This document shows, piece after piece, positions 1 to 8,355 of a DNA stretch of 64,000 bases. The stretch is taken from NCBI RefSeq assembly GCF_008520305.1, contig NZ_ML703266.1, forward strand, positions 173,542-237,541. The letters are read 5' to 3'. Numbering within the stretch: the stretch's first letter is position 1; every line of letters starts with the position of its first letter. The notes under the pieces were generated by a model. The model had not been told where the DNA came from and did not search any database. It saw nothing but the letters and a program-made list of their open reading frames with translations. This DNA is from Mesorhizobium sp. SARCC-RB16n (lineage in GTDB: Bacteria > Pseudomonadota > Alphaproteobacteria > Rhizobiales > Rhizobiaceae). Position numbers and translations under genes: made by a program.

Positions 1-33
1 GAACCGAGGACACTTCCGGGCGACATGCATTAG
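1..33. repeat. Partial copy of a dispersed palindromic repeat, cut by the window edge
   Basis: These 33 bases are identical to 50556-50588. The other copy is complete and forms a long hairpin (see the entry there); here only the last bases of the inner left arm, the loop and the whole right arm are present, and the left arm would lie before the window. The element ends in the palindrome half CGACATGCAT followed by TAG. No gene in the window abuts it on the right, since the nearest coding region ends at 314 on the minus strand. It is probably a dispersed intergenic repeat of this genome, which two copies alone cannot prove. Confidence 0.8.
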
Positions 34-313
34 GGCGGGAATGGTGCCGCTGGCCTTCAGAGGACTTCGGATCCGTCCTTTGCCGCGTTCCGGCTTTCCT
101 GATCCATCTGGCGGCGAATGACTGCACGTGGATAAGCGCCATCTGCCACGGCCCCGGCCATGACCCGGTTGCGGCCTCAAGCGAATGAGCGACGAAGCGC
201 CGATGTCGGATAGTCCTTCCGAAACCGTGACGGTTCCGGCGTGCGCCCGGTACGATGGCGCGCCAGTGATTTTCCGGATCGCAAGGGCAATAAGCGCGCC
301 GGTTTATAAAGGA
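34..313. other. Intergenic stretch without a recognised gene
   Basis: This stretch lies between the repeat and the stop codon of the minus-strand HIT gene. I see no credible coding frame, tRNA or strong terminator in it. A plus-strand open frame starts at 185 and runs through the HIT gene and beyond, but its protein is Arg-rich and looks like an antisense shadow. Confidence 0.5.
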
Positions 314-751
314 TTAAAATCCACTCTGGAGGACGCTGCGGATCTTGTCTGCGTTCTGCGCCAGCACTTCAGGATTCTCCATCGCGCCCGTGTGCGGCTT
401 CAGGGGGATGCCGTCGAAACGCGGGATGACATGGACATGCAGATGATAGACGGTTTGTCCGGATGCAGGCTCATTGAACTGCATGACGGTGACGCCATCG
501 GCATTGAGAGCCTTGCTGACCGCGCGTGCCACTTTCTGAACGACCGTGAAAAGGGGGCTGAATGTCGACGGATCGGCGTCGAGCAGATTGCGCGACGGCG
601 CTTTCGGCACCACCAGTGTATGGCCCGGTCCTTGCGGCATCACATCCATGAAGGCCACGACAGCCTCGTCCTCGTATACACGGTGCGAGGGTATTTCGCC
701 GCGCAGGATTTTCGCGAAGATGTTGTCGGTGTCATAGGCGGCCTCAGTCAT
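314..751 (-). CDS. HIT family protein (histidine-triad nucleotide hydrolase)
   Basis: A 145-residue cytosolic protein of the HIT superfamily, which hydrolyses nucleoside phosphoramidates and related nucleotide conjugates. The signature HLHVHV near residues 103-108 carries the histidine triad (H103, H105, H107). The N-terminal half has the usual HIT beginning (NIFAKILRGEIPSHRVYEDE) and the length fits the Hint branch. The open frame extends upstream, but family alignment puts the start at the ATG at 751, which begins MTEAAYDTDN. The next gene on the same strand ends about 200 bases upstream, so it is probably transcribed alone or as the last gene of a loose unit. The natural substrate cannot be told from sequence. 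Confidence 0.93.
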   Translation of the reverse strand: MTEAAYDTDNIFAKILRGEIPSHRVYEDEAVVAFMDVMPQGPGHTLVVPKAPSRNLLDADPSTFSPLFTVVQKVARAVSKALNADGVTVMQFNEPASGQTVYHLHVHVIPRFDGIPLKPHTGAMENPEVLAQNADKIRSVLQSGF

Positions 752-951
752 GGCGAACGCTCCGGAATATGCCTTATAGTCCGATGTAGCGAAGCCGCCT
801 CCGAGCGGCAAGACGAAGCTGCGGAGATCGGCCGAGATCGACCGTGCCGGCCTCGACGAGATGTGCCAGGCCGAAAAGGAGAAAGAAGGTTGCGAAGCCG
901 AGGGCCAGTCGTACGCTTGCCTTCGAGCCGGGCAGGCGTGTCGAAAAGCTG

Positions 952-2166
952 CTATTCCTCGAGATCCTTGCGAAACGGAGTATGTTCTTCCAGATATTCG
1001 CTCATCCGCTCCACCTCGCGCCGCTCGCGCCCGAGATAGTCGGCGACCGCTTTGCGCAGGCCGGGGTGCGCGATGTAATGCGCCGAATGCATGGTCACCG
1101 GCCGATAGCCGCGCGCCAGCTTGTGCTCGCCTTGCGCGCCGGCTTCGACCACCGTCAGCTTGCGTTCGATGGCGAAGTCGATGGCCTGATGATAGCAGAC
1201 CTCGAAATGCAGGTAGGGGTGATCCTCGATGCAGCCCCAATTGCGGCCGTAGAGTGCGTCGGAGCCGATGAAGTTGATTGCGCCGGCAATATAGCGCCCG
1301 TTGCGTTTGGCCATGACCAGCAGGATATCGTCCGCCATGCGTTCGCCGATTAGCGAGAAGAACTGGCGATTCAGGTAGGGACGGCCCCATTTGCGGCTGC
1401 CGGTGTCCATATAGAAGGCGAAGAAGTCGTCCCAGGCCTTTTCGGTCAGGTCCTTGCCGGTCAGCCAGTCGATCGTGATGCCATCGCCAAGGGCTTCGCG
1501 CCGTTCCTTCTTCATCGCCTTGCGCTTGCGTGAGGCAAGCGTGGCGAGGAAGTCGTCATAGGTGGAAAAGCCTTCGTTGAAGAAGTGGAATTGCTGGTCG
1601 GTGCGATGCAGGAAGCCTGCGGCTTCCAGCGTCGCGACGTCGCTCTCCTGCGCGAAAGTGACGTGTGCCGAGGATACGCCGAGTTTGTCGGTCACCATTT
1701 TGAGCCCGGCGGCAAGCCCGGCCTTCACCGCATCCTGATCCTCGCCTTTGCCGACCAGCAGGCGCGGGCCGGTGACGGGCGTGAACGGCACGGCGCTTTG
1801 CAGTTTTGGATAGTAACGGCCGCCGGCGCGCTCGAAGGCATCCGACCAGCCGTGATCGAACACATATTCGCCCTGGCTGTGCGACTTGAGATAACAGGGA
1901 ACAGCGCCGAGCAGCCTGCCTTGCGCGGTTTCCAGCCGCAGGTGATTGCCTTGCCAGCCAGTGCGCCGCACGGCGCAGCCGGAATCCTCCAGAGCGCTCA
2001 AAAAAGCGAATGAAACAAGCGGGTTATACCCAACTTCCGCGTCGCCACGCGTGGTTCCGGCAAAGCCGTTCCATTCATCGCAGGTAAAGGCTCCGATACC
2101 GGCGGCGATGCGGATCGAATAGTCCGCGTTCGCCGTTTGTCCGTCGCAGTCGTCGCCCTGATCCAT
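952..2166 (-). CDS. GNAT/FemAB-like acyltransferase of the DUF482 family
   Basis: A 404-residue protein matching the family annotated as peptidoglycan-biosynthesis or GNAT N-acetyltransferase (DUF482, PF04339). The family is related to FemAB-type aminoacyl transferases, and its true substrate is not established. Typical landmarks are the N-terminal NPLVSFAFLSALEDSG, the central basic stretch SRKRKAMKKERREA, and the C-terminal HFEVCYHQAIDFAIE followed by EAGAQGEHKLARGY. There is no signal peptide or membrane segment, so it is cytosolic. The start at 2166 precedes MDQGDDCDGQ; a later start is possible because the first 15 or so residues are not conserved-looking. It is 54 bases from the glycerophosphodiesterase gene on the same strand and may share its transcript. 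Confidence 0.88.
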   Translation of the reverse strand: MDQGDDCDGQTANADYSIRIAAGIGAFTCDEWNGFAGTTRGDAEVGYNPLVSFAFLSALEDSGCAVRRTGWQGNHLRLETAQGRLLGAVPCYLKSHSQGEYVFDHGWSDAFERAGGRYYPKLQSAVPFTPVTGPRLLVGKGEDQDAVKAGLAAGLKMVTDKLGVSSAHVTFAQESDVATLEAAGFLHRTDQQFHFFNEGFSTYDDFLATLASRKRKAMKKERREALGDGITIDWLTGKDLTEKAWDDFFAFYMDTGSRKWGRPYLNRQFFSLIGERMADDILLVMAKRNGRYIAGAINFIGSDALYGRNWGCIEDHPYLHFEVCYHQAIDFAIERKLTVVEAGAQGEHKLARGYRPVTMHSAHYIAHPGLRKAVADYLGRERREVERMSEYLEEHTPFRKDLEE

Positions 2167-2220
2167 GAGGCTTATTTAAGCTCCATTCGGGCCGCTACAA
2201 GTCACGTTTCGGGCACCTGC

Positions 2221-2967
2221 TCAGGCGACTTTGACCAGGTCGGGTTCGAACCCTTCGAACGTCATCTGGTCGGCATATCTAAAGGTCAGGTCGACCGCCG
2301 GCTGGTCATGCACCGTCCAGGTGATGACAGGCATTCTGAGCTTTTCGCGTACGAAGCTGACAAACGGGTTCGGCAGGTCGCCGGCGGCATAGGAGGTAAA
2401 GCAGAGTTCGTGCGCCAGCATGGAAAAATGTGCCTCGATCAGCTTGGCGTCCTTGCCATAGGCGGTCAATCCGGCCGGAATGCCGGGCGCATATTTGGGG
2501 AAATCGCGGATCAGCCAGTGATCGAACGACATGATCGCCGCCTTGCCCTTGTATCGCTTCAGCATCTTGCCGACTCGCCCCACCAGGCCTTCGTCACGGC
2601 CGGGAATCCCCTTCAGCTCGACAACCATGGGCACGCGGCCGTCGACAAGGTCGAGCGCTTCCTGCAGCGTCGGCACGTGATCCGCCGTGCCGCCGACCTT
2701 GAGCGCGGTAAGTTCGGCCGCGCTGCGTTGCCAGACGAAACCGTCCTGTCCGGTCAGCCGTTGCAAATCGTCATCATGGATGACCACGGGAACGCCATCC
2801 GACGACAGATGCGCGTCGCATTCGATGGCGTAGCCGCGTTCGGCCGCGGCAGCGAAGGCGGAAAGCGTGTTTTCCCAGCGCGTCTTGTTCATGTCGTGAA
2901 AGCCGCGATGGGCAACCGGCCGGGCAGTCAGCCAGGAGAGGTCGGTCATGTCCGCACCTTCACTCAT
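2221..2967 (-). CDS. Glycerophosphodiester phosphodiesterase family protein
   Basis: A 248-residue GDPD TIM-barrel enzyme expected to split glycerophosphodiesters into glycerol 3-phosphate and an alcohol. The metal and catalytic motifs are visible: AHRGFH near residue 19 with ENTLSAF after it, then ECDAHLSSDGVPVVIHDDDL (Glu, Asp and the catalytic His), and VVELKG further on. There is no signal peptide, so it probably acts in the cytosol on lipid turnover products. The start codon overlaps the stop of the RidA gene by four bases (ATGA), which implies translational coupling in a two-gene operon. The biochemical link between the two is not evident. Confidence 0.92.
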   Translation of the reverse strand: MSEGADMTDLSWLTARPVAHRGFHDMNKTRWENTLSAFAAAAERGYAIECDAHLSSDGVPVVIHDDDLQRLTGQDGFVWQRSAAELTALKVGGTADHVPTLQEALDLVDGRVPMVVELKGIPGRDEGLVGRVGKMLKRYKGKAAIMSFDHWLIRDFPKYAPGIPAGLTAYGKDAKLIEAHFSMLAHELCFTSYAAGDLPNPFVSFVREKLRMPVITWTVHDQPAVDLTFRYADQMTFEGFEPDLVKVA

Positions 2968-3428
2968 TCGACTTCGAAGATCGCTTCGATTTCCACCGCG
3001 GCATTAAGCGGCAGGGAGGCGGTGCCGACGGCGGAGCGTGCATGCTTGCCGGCTTCGCCAAGCGCGGCAACCAGGAAATCGGACGCGCCGTTGGCGACCA
3101 GATGCTGCTCGACGAAGTCGGGGGTCGACGCCACGAAGACGGTGATCTTGACCAGACGGCGGATCTTCTCGAGGTCGCCAAGTGCCGCCTTGACTTGCGC
3201 CAGGATGTTGATGGCGCAGTATTTCGCCGCGTCCTTGCCGCTTGCCGTGTCGACGTCGCGGCCGAGCAGTCCGCTCGCCTGGAGCTTGCCGTCCTTGAGC
3301 GGCAATTGTCCTGCCGTGAACAGCAGGTTGCCGGTCCTGCAATAGGGCACGTAGTTGGCGGCAGGCGCGGCGGCAACAGGAAGCGTCACGCCGAGATCAC
3401 TTAGCCGCTTTTCGATTGTTTCACTCAT
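2964..3428 (-). CDS. RidA family protein (YjgF/YER057c/UK114)
   Basis: A 154-residue member of the Rid superfamily. Canonical RidA hydrolyses reactive enamine/imine intermediates from PLP enzymes, and other subfamilies have unproven roles. The length and the motifs YCRTGNLLFTAGQLPLKDGK and the C-terminal NAAVEIEAIFEVE are those of the longer YjgF-like subgroup rather than the 128-residue E. coli RidA type. The Arg expected to bind the carboxylate in active RidA is not clearly placed, so I do not claim deaminase activity. It is the first gene of a pair with the GDPD gene and is divergent from eipB. Confidence 0.88.
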   Translation of the reverse strand: MSETIEKRLSDLGVTLPVAAAPAANYVPYCRTGNLLFTAGQLPLKDGKLQASGLLGRDVDTASGKDAAKYCAINILAQVKAALGDLEKIRRLVKITVFVASTPDFVEQHLVANGASDFLVAALGEAGKHARSAVGTASLPLNAAVEIEAIFEVE

Positions 3429-3566
3429 TGCTTTTCCCTATTGCTGGAAGGTGCTGCGCTAGCCGGGCCGAAATTGCTATTTTTGCCTCGCTTCCGCCAC
3501 GACTTTTTTTAAGCTGGACCATCTTTCCCTGCGGCCTGCCATCAGCCGCGACGATTGGAGTACCTC

Positions 3567-4397
3567 ATGCGCGCAACGCGCCTTGCATTCCGCGCCGTTC
3601 TGTTGTCGGCGCTCTTCCCCGTGGGCTCCGCTTTCGCCGTGCCGGCGCTGCAGGCGCATCGCGCCGTCTACGATCTCACCCTCAAGAAGGCGGATGATCG
3701 ATCCGGCATCACCGGTATCACCGGCCGCATGGTCTACGAGTTCAACGGCTCGGCCTGCGAAGGCTATACGGTGAAATTCCGCTTCGTCACCCAGATCGCG
3801 ACCAACGACAACACCAAGCTGACCGACCAGCAGACCACCACCTTCGAGGACGCGGAAGGCAAGATGTTTTCTTTCGTGACGAAGTCCTTCGTCGATCAGA
3901 ACCTCGACAAGGAGGTCAAGGGCGTCGCGACAAAGAATTCCAAGGGGCTGAAGGTCGATATCGACAAGCCGGAGAAGAGCAGTCTGGAACTCGCGGCCAC
4001 CCAGTTTCCGACCCAGCACCTGGTCGAGCTGATCGGCAAGGCCGAAAAAGGCGAAAACTTCTACCAGACCAACCTGTTCGACGGCTCGGAGGACGCCAAC
4101 AAGGTGATGACGACCACGGTTGTGGTTGGCAAGAAGACCGAAGCCGACAAGGCCGATCCGGAAGCGCCGGCACTGGCCAAGCTTGCCGCCGACAAATATT
4201 GGCCGGTCGACATCGCCTATTTCGACGACAGTGCCCAGAACGGCGAGGAAGTGCCGGAATACCGGATCAGCTTCAAGCTGCACGAGAACGGCATCACCCG
4301 TGATCTCGTCATGGACTATGGCGACTTCTCCATGACCGGCAAGCTGGTCAACTTGTCGCTGTTCGACCAGACAAAGCCTTGCCCGGTATCGAAATAG
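3567..4397 (+). CDS. eipB: Cell-envelope integrity protein EipB (DUF1849)
   Basis: A 276-residue periplasmic protein of the DUF1849 family. In Brucella the family member EipB is a beta-spiral protein needed for envelope integrity. An N-terminal signal peptide (MRATRLAFRAVLLSALFPVG then SAFA) precedes the mature chain. Two cysteines, one in SACEGY and one in the C-terminal KPCPVSK, match the conserved disulphide pair of the family. I chose the ATG at 3567 because GGAG lies six bases upstream; an in-frame TTG 12 bases earlier is less likely. It is divergent from the RidA gene and followed 36 bases later by the DUF4031 gene on the same strand. Confidence 0.9.
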   Translation: MRATRLAFRAVLLSALFPVGSAFAVPALQAHRAVYDLTLKKADDRSGITGITGRMVYEFNGSACEGYTVKFRFVTQIATNDNTKLTDQQTTTFEDAEGKMFSFVTKSFVDQNLDKEVKGVATKNSKGLKVDIDKPEKSSLELAATQFPTQHLVELIGKAEKGENFYQTNLFDGSEDANKVMTTTVVVGKKTEADKADPEAPALAKLAADKYWPVDIAYFDDSAQNGEEVPEYRISFKLHENGITRDLVMDYGDFSMTGKLVNLSLFDQTKPCPVSK

Positions 4398-4433
4398 CAG
4401 CGATGCGCAGGTGAGCTGGCCGCGGCGGGCTTG

Positions 4434-4712
4434 ATGGCGGTCTATGTCGATGCGGCGATCTGGAAGTGGGCCGGCCATCGCTGGTGCCATCTGATGGCCG
4501 ACGACACCGACGAGCTGCACCGTTTCGCATCGCAGCTTGGCGTGAAGCGCTCGTCCTACCAGGGACCGCCCAGGACATCGGCTCCCCACTATGACATAAC
4601 CGGCTTCGAGCGCGACCGGGCGGTGCGGCTCGGCGCCGTCGAATGCAGCCGCGAGGAGATCGTCGCGATCTTCCGGCGCGTGCGGGTGCCCAACGGCAAG
4701 GTAAAGCGCTGA
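4434..4712 (+). CDS. DUF4031 domain-containing protein
   Basis: A 92-residue protein of the DUF4031 family (PF13223), with no established function. The start MAVYVDAAIWKWAGHRWCHL and the later YQGPPRTSAPHYDI are the conserved blocks; the conserved His, Asp and Cys residues suggest a small fold that binds a ligand or metal, which is inference. The ATG at 4434 is preferred over the TTG directly before it. It follows eipB on the same strand and ends before the rpsB promoter. Confidence 0.85.
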   Translation: MAVYVDAAIWKWAGHRWCHLMADDTDELHRFASQLGVKRSSYQGPPRTSAPHYDITGFERDRAVRLGAVECSREEIVAIFRRVRVPNGKVKR

Positions 4713-4758
4713 GCGCAGGGCGCGGATCGTCGCATGTCACGCCGCGGATGCCGCGGTG

Positions 4759-4787
4759 CTTGCGTTTATCGCGCTTCCCCTCTATAT
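4759..4787 (+). promoter_or_regulatory. Predicted housekeeping promoter of rpsB-tsf
   Basis: A -35 box CTTGCG (4759-4764) and a -10 box CTATAT (4782-4787) are separated by exactly 17 bases. This matches the rhizobial housekeeping consensus CTTGAC-N17-CTATAT very closely. It lies just after the DUF4031 gene and predicts transcription starting near 4794, giving rpsB an untranslated leader of about 125 bases. Confidence 0.75.
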
Positions 4788-4793
4788 GCGCGC

Positions 4794-4918
4794 TCATTCC
4801 ACACACGGACTTTGGTGTCTGCCCGGGAGAAATCCGGCTGAAACCTCCGGTGGCGTTCGAGGACCTCGGTCCAAAAAATGCCTGTGTCCGTGGAGGCTAA
4901 CCGGAAAGGAAAATGAGA
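4794..4918 (+). promoter_or_regulatory. Candidate structured rpsB mRNA leader
   Basis: The predicted leader has complementary segments: CACGGAC near 4802-4808 can pair with GTCCGTG shortly before the ribosome-binding region, and between them lies the short hairpin GGACC/GGTCC followed by an A-run. Ribosomal protein S2 represses its own mRNA through leaders in several bacterial groups, so an S2-binding leader is plausible. I cannot assign it to a described RNA family by eye. Confidence 0.4.
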
Positions 4919-5701
4919 ATGGCACTGCCTGATTTCAGCATGCGCCAGCTTTTGGAAGCTGGCATTCACTTCGGCCACCAGACCCACCGCTGGAACCCGA
5001 AGATGGCGCCCTACATCTACGGCGCCCGCAACAACATCCACATCATCGACCTGTCGCAGACGGTGCCTTTGCTGCACCAGGCGCTGAAGCAGGTTTCCGA
5101 CACCGTTGCCAAGGGCGGCCGTGTGCTGTTCGTCGGCACCAAGCGCCAGGCATCCGACATCGTCGCCGATGCCGCGCAGCGTTCGGCCCAGTACTACGTC
5201 AATTCGCGCTGGCTCGGCGGCATGCTGACCAACTGGAAGACGATCTCGAATTCGATCCAGCGTCTGCGCAAGCTCGACGAGATGCTGGCCGGCGAGGCGC
5301 AAGGCCTGACCAAGAAGGAACGCCTGAACCTCGATCGTGAGCGCGAGAAGCTCGACAAGGCGCTCGGCGGCATCAAGGACATGGGCTCGACGCCCGACCT
5401 GATGTTCGTGATCGACACCAACAAGGAGGCGATCGCCATCCTCGAGGCGAAGCGCCTGGGCATTCCGGTCGTCGCTATCATCGATTCGAACTGCGATCCG
5501 GACAAGATCGACTTCCCGATCCCCGGCAATGACGACGCGGCCCGCGCCATCCAGCTTTATTGCGACCTGATCGCCAAGGCTGCGATCGACGGCATCGCCC
5601 GTCAGCAGGGCGCGCTCGGCGTCGACATCGGCGCTTCGGTCGAAGCTCCGGTCGAGCCGGCGCTCGATCCGGCTCCGGCGTCGGAAGCCCCCGAGGCTTG
5701 A
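4919..5701 (+). CDS. rpsB: 30S ribosomal protein S2
   Basis: A 260-residue S2 protein of the small ribosomal subunit. The start [20 protein letters not shown] and the block [11 protein letters not shown] are diagnostic. I chose the ATG at 4919, which gives the usual [10 protein letters not shown] start, over the ATG six bases upstream; GGAAAGGA lies just before both. The C-terminal 30 residues are a Glu/Ala/Pro-rich tail common in alphaproteobacterial S2. It is the first gene of the conserved rpsB-tsf unit. Confidence 0.97.
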   Translation: MALPDFSMRQLLEAGIHFGHQTHRWNPKMAPYIYGARNNIHIIDLSQTVPLLHQALKQVSDTVAKGGRVLFVGTKRQASDIVADAAQRSAQYYVNSRWLGGMLTNWKTISNSIQRLRKLDEMLAGEAQGLTKKERLNLDREREKLDKALGGIKDMGSTPDLMFVIDTNKEAIAILEAKRLGIPVVAIIDSNCDPDKIDFPIPGNDDAARAIQLYCDLIAKAAIDGIARQQGALGVDIGASVEAPVEPALDPAPASEAPEA

Positions 5702-5706
5702 TAATC

Positions 5707-5743
5707 GAAGGCCGGCTTGCGGCCTTCATCTTTCTCATATTTT
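5707..5743 (+). terminator. Hairpin with T-rich tail between rpsB and tsf (attenuator candidate)
   Basis: GAAGGCCG (5707-5714) pairs perfectly with CGGCCTTC (5720-5727) over a five-base loop and is followed by a pyrimidine-rich run ending in TTTT. It starts six bases after the rpsB stop. It probably ends part of the rpsB transcripts, with readthrough supplying tsf. Confidence 0.6.
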
Positions 5744-5756
5744 GGCACGCTAAACA

Positions 5757-5785
5757 GACGCACCGTCGAGATTCGATGGTGCGTC
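5757..5785 (+). promoter_or_regulatory. Perfect hairpin in the tsf leader
   Basis: GACGCACC (5757-5764) pairs with GGTGCGTC (5778-5785), and the interior can extend the stem through TCGA/TCGA. It lies 26 bases before the tsf start and has no T-run, so it is more likely an mRNA stability or translation element than a terminator. Confidence 0.5.
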
Positions 5786-5811
5786 GGCGCATTTGAAACA
5801 AAGAGGCGACA

Positions 5812-6732
5812 ATGAGCATTTCGGCTGCACAGGTCAAAGAACTCCGCGACTTGACCGGCGCGGGCATGATGGACTGCAAGGCGGCGTTGAACGAGACCAA
5901 CGGCAACATGGAAGAGGCCGTCGACTGGCTGCGCAAGAAGGGCATCTCCAAGGCCGACAAGAAGGCCGGCCGCACCGCCGCCGAAGGGCTGATCGGCGTC
6001 GACAACGGGGTGCGCGAAGCCGCCGTCGTCGAGGTCAATTCCGAGACCGACTTCGTCGCCCGCAATGCAGCCTTCCAGGAAATCGTTGCCAACGTCGCCA
6101 AGGTGGCGCTTGCCTATGGCACGACCGAGGCTGTTGCCGCTGCCAAATATCCGGGCTCCGACAAGTCGGTCACCGACACCATCAAGGATGCTGTCGGCAC
6201 CATTGGCGAGAACCTGGGTTTCCGCCGCTCGGCCAAGCTGACCGTGCCGCATGGCGCGGTTGCGACCTACGTCCACAATTCGGTTGCCGATGGCCTTGGC
6301 AAGCTCGGGGTGCTGGTCGCGATCGAGACCACCGGCAATGAGCATGCCGCCAATGCCTTTGGCCGCCAGGTCGCCATGCATGTCGCCGCCACCAACCCGA
6401 TGGCGCTGACGGCGGAACAGATCGACCCGGCAGCAGTCGAGCGCGAGAAGGCAATCTTCTCCGACCAGGCGCGCCAGTCCGGCAAGCCAGAAGCCATCAT
6501 CGAGAAGATGGTCGAGGGTCGCCTGCGCAAGTTCTATGAGGAAGTCGTGCTCTTGAAGCAGGCCTTCGTGCTCAATCCCGACATCACCGTCGAGAAGGCG
6601 CTGAAGGATGCTGAAAAGGAAATCGGCGCGCCGGCCAAGATCACGGCCTATCTGCGCTTCGCGCTTGGTGAGGGCATCGAGAAGGAAGAGTCCGATTTCG
6701 CCGCGGAAGTCGCGGCGGCGGTCAAGAAGTAA
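5812..6732 (+). CDS. tsf: Translation elongation factor Ts
   Basis: A 306-residue EF-Ts, the nucleotide exchange factor that regenerates EF-Tu-GTP. The N-terminal UBA-like domain ([19 protein letters not shown]) and the core motif [13 protein letters not shown] are intact, and the C-terminal dimerisation module is present. An AGAGGCGAC stretch just upstream serves as ribosome-binding site. It is second in the rpsB-tsf unit. In many Proteobacteria pyrH and frr follow directly; here three accessory genes come first. Confidence 0.97.
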   Translation: MSISAAQVKELRDLTGAGMMDCKAALNETNGNMEEAVDWLRKKGISKADKKAGRTAAEGLIGVDNGVREAAVVEVNSETDFVARNAAFQEIVANVAKVALAYGTTEAVAAAKYPGSDKSVTDTIKDAVGTIGENLGFRRSAKLTVPHGAVATYVHNSVADGLGKLGVLVAIETTGNEHAANAFGRQVAMHVAATNPMALTAEQIDPAAVEREKAIFSDQARQSGKPEAIIEKMVEGRLRKFYEEVVLLKQAFVLNPDITVEKALKDAEKEIGAPAKITAYLRFALGEGIEKEESDFAAEVAAAVKK

Positions 6733-6745
6733 GCGTCCTACCGCA

Positions 6746-7681
6746 TTATTGCGACTGTGTTTTTCGGCCGGGCGTCCGCAAGGAAGCCCGGCCGATCTCG
6801 TTTGCGGTATCGATAAAGGCCCTGAGCTTCGGCGCCATTGCCGCGCGACGCGGAAAGTAGAGGAAAAGGCCGGGTTCCTCGATCGCCGATTGCGGCAGAA
6901 CCTGCACCAGGCGCCCGGCCGCCAGATCCGCGCGCGCCAGCGGCTCGAACATATAGGCCAGACCGACGCCAGCGAGCGCCAGATCAATGGCCGCGAGAGA
7001 GTCCGTCACGATGGCTGTACCGCTGGTTTCCATGACGACATCCTTGCCGTCCTCGGTCAAATCCCAGCGATAGAGGGCACCCGAGCGGACAAGCCGGTAG
7101 CCGATGCAATTGTGATTCGCGAGATCGGCTACGCGGCGCGGACGGCCGCGTCGCCCGATATAGGCGGGAGAGGCGACGATGACGACTTTGAAGGGCTGCG
7201 TCAGCCGGATGGCCACCATGTCCTGCGCGATCATCTCGCCGAGCCGGATGCCGGCGTCAAAACCTTCGCCGACGATGTCGACCAATCCCTGATCGGCAAA
7301 AACCTCCACCGTAATGTCGGGATAGCGCTCGGCCATCGCGGCGACGACCGGCGTCACCGCCAATGGGATCGCGATGTTGGAGGCGTTGATCCTGAGCAGG
7401 CCGGACGGCCTGCCCTTGACGCTGCGGATACGGTCCATCCGCTCGGCAATATCCTGGAGGGCAGGGGCCGCCGTTTCCACAAGCGCCTTGCCGGCCTCAG
7501 TGAGTGAAACGCTGCGCGTCGTGCGCGCAAACAGCGGCTGGCCGATCCGCTCCTCGACGAGGCGCACCGCATGGCTGACCGCCGACGGGCTCATCCCCAG
7601 TTCGGCCGCGGCAAGCGCGAAGCCGCCGCGCCGGGCGACGGCAACGATGACAGGCAAGTGGGTGAGCAGGTCCCGGTCCAT
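6746..7681 (-). CDS. LysR family transcriptional regulator
   Basis: A 311-residue LysR-type regulator. The N-terminal helix-turn-helix (residues about 5-60, with GGFALAAAELGMSPSAVSHA) is followed by a linker helix and a periplasmic-binding-like effector domain from about residue 90. The effector region (DAGIRLGEMIAQDMVAIRLT) resembles the CrgA/DmlR group, which often controls a neighbouring oxidoreductase. It is divergent from an NTF2-like gene and an aldo/keto reductase gene, the likely targets, with a perfect inverted repeat just upstream of its own start. It ends convergently 13 bases from tsf. Confidence 0.93.
   Translation of the reverse strand: MDRDLLTHLPVIVAVARRGGFALAAAELGMSPSAVSHAVRLVEERIGQPLFARTTRSVSLTEAGKALVETAAPALQDIAERMDRIRSVKGRPSGLLRINASNIAIPLAVTPVVAAMAERYPDITVEVFADQGLVDIVGEGFDAGIRLGEMIAQDMVAIRLTQPFKVVIVASPAYIGRRGRPRRVADLANHNCIGYRLVRSGALYRWDLTEDGKDVVMETSGTAIVTDSLAAIDLALAGVGLAYMFEPLARADLAAGRLVQVLPQSAIEEPGLFLYFPRRAAMAPKLRAFIDTANEIGRASLRTPGRKTQSQ
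6765..6794 (+). terminator. GC-rich hairpin after tsf
   Basis: CGGCCGGGC (6765-6773) pairs with GCCCGGCCG (6786-6794) over a 12-base loop. It begins 33 bases after the tsf stop and lies inside the last codons of the convergent lysR-type gene. No real T-run follows, so termination is only probable. Confidence 0.45.
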
Positions 7682-7682
7682 T

Positions 7683-7707
7683 CATGAACTGTATCGCATA
7701 GTTCATG
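7683..7707. promoter_or_regulatory. Perfect inverted repeat, likely LysR-family operator
   Basis: CATGAACT (7683-7690) and AGTTCATG (7700-7707) are exact reverse complements separated by nine bases. The element starts two bases before the LysR start codon, in the divergent intergenic region. LysR regulators bind interrupted dyads with a T-N11-A core, and the site contains such a core. It most likely mediates autoregulation and control of the divergent pair. Confidence 0.65.
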
Positions 7708-7798
7708 CAGATAATGCAATCTTATCAGCGCCAAGACAGAGGTCCACATTGTCACCAATACATCGGCGATCGGGCTGACGGCATAAAGGAGAAGAGAC

Positions 7799-8326
7799 AT
7801 GAATGACTTGAAACACGTTACCTTCGCCGCAGGCCTTGCCTTGGCACCCGTCGATGCCGGTGGTGCCGAACCCATCGGCTGGCAGGCGCTTGCAGATGAA
7901 CGCGCCGTCATCCGTATCGCCGATGCCATCGATCGCGCCGTCGACGCGCAGGACTGGAAACGCGCCCGCTTCTATTTCGCGGATCGCGTCACCGCCGACT
8001 TCAGCAGCCTATCCGGGCAGCCTGCGGCCAACATTGCTTCCGACGATTTGATCGGCGCCTGGGCCGGTAACCTCAAGGGCAGCAAGACCAGCCTGCACCT
8101 GCGCACCAATCACCAGGTCGTCCTCGAGGCGGACACGGCGACCGTTCTGTCGAACGGCTATGCCTGGAACCGAATGGAGGGCAATGGCGACCCGCTCTGG
8201 GAAGTCTGGGGCACATACGAGCACCACCTGACGCGTTCCGGCGCGACCTGGAAGGTCGATGGCTTCACCTTCCGCATGACGCATGAACGCGGCAATTCCT
8301 GGGTCAAGGCGACGCCTGGCCAATGA
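7799..8326 (+). CDS. SnoaL/NTF2-like fold protein
   Basis: A 175-residue protein with the cone-shaped NTF2/SnoaL-like pattern: an N-terminal helical stretch (IRIADAIDRAVDAQDWKRAR), a DFSS segment, then beta strands with VLSNGYAWNR and TRSGATWKVDGFTFRM. Such folds bind or isomerise small hydrophobic molecules; no catalytic role can be assigned here. The first 23 residues could be a weak signal peptide ending GGA, without a clear basic N-region. It starts after AAGGAGAAGAG and is followed 29 bases later by the aldo/keto reductase gene, forming a probable two-gene operon divergent from the LysR regulator. Confidence 0.85.
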   Translation: MNDLKHVTFAAGLALAPVDAGGAEPIGWQALADERAVIRIADAIDRAVDAQDWKRARFYFADRVTADFSSLSGQPAANIASDDLIGAWAGNLKGSKTSLHLRTNHQVVLEADTATVLSNGYAWNRMEGNGDPLWEVWGTYEHHLTRSGATWKVDGFTFRMTHERGNSWVKATPGQ

Positions 8327-8355
8327 CGCCCACATCAAGCGGATAGGGAAAGACA

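Noticed and set aside
2137-3345. 402-codon plus-strand frame across the GDPD and RidA genes, with similar long antisense frames at 3477-4589, 5602-6987, 21047-22396 and 57964-59325
   Set aside because: All lie opposite clearly recognised genes and have shadow-like composition without domains.
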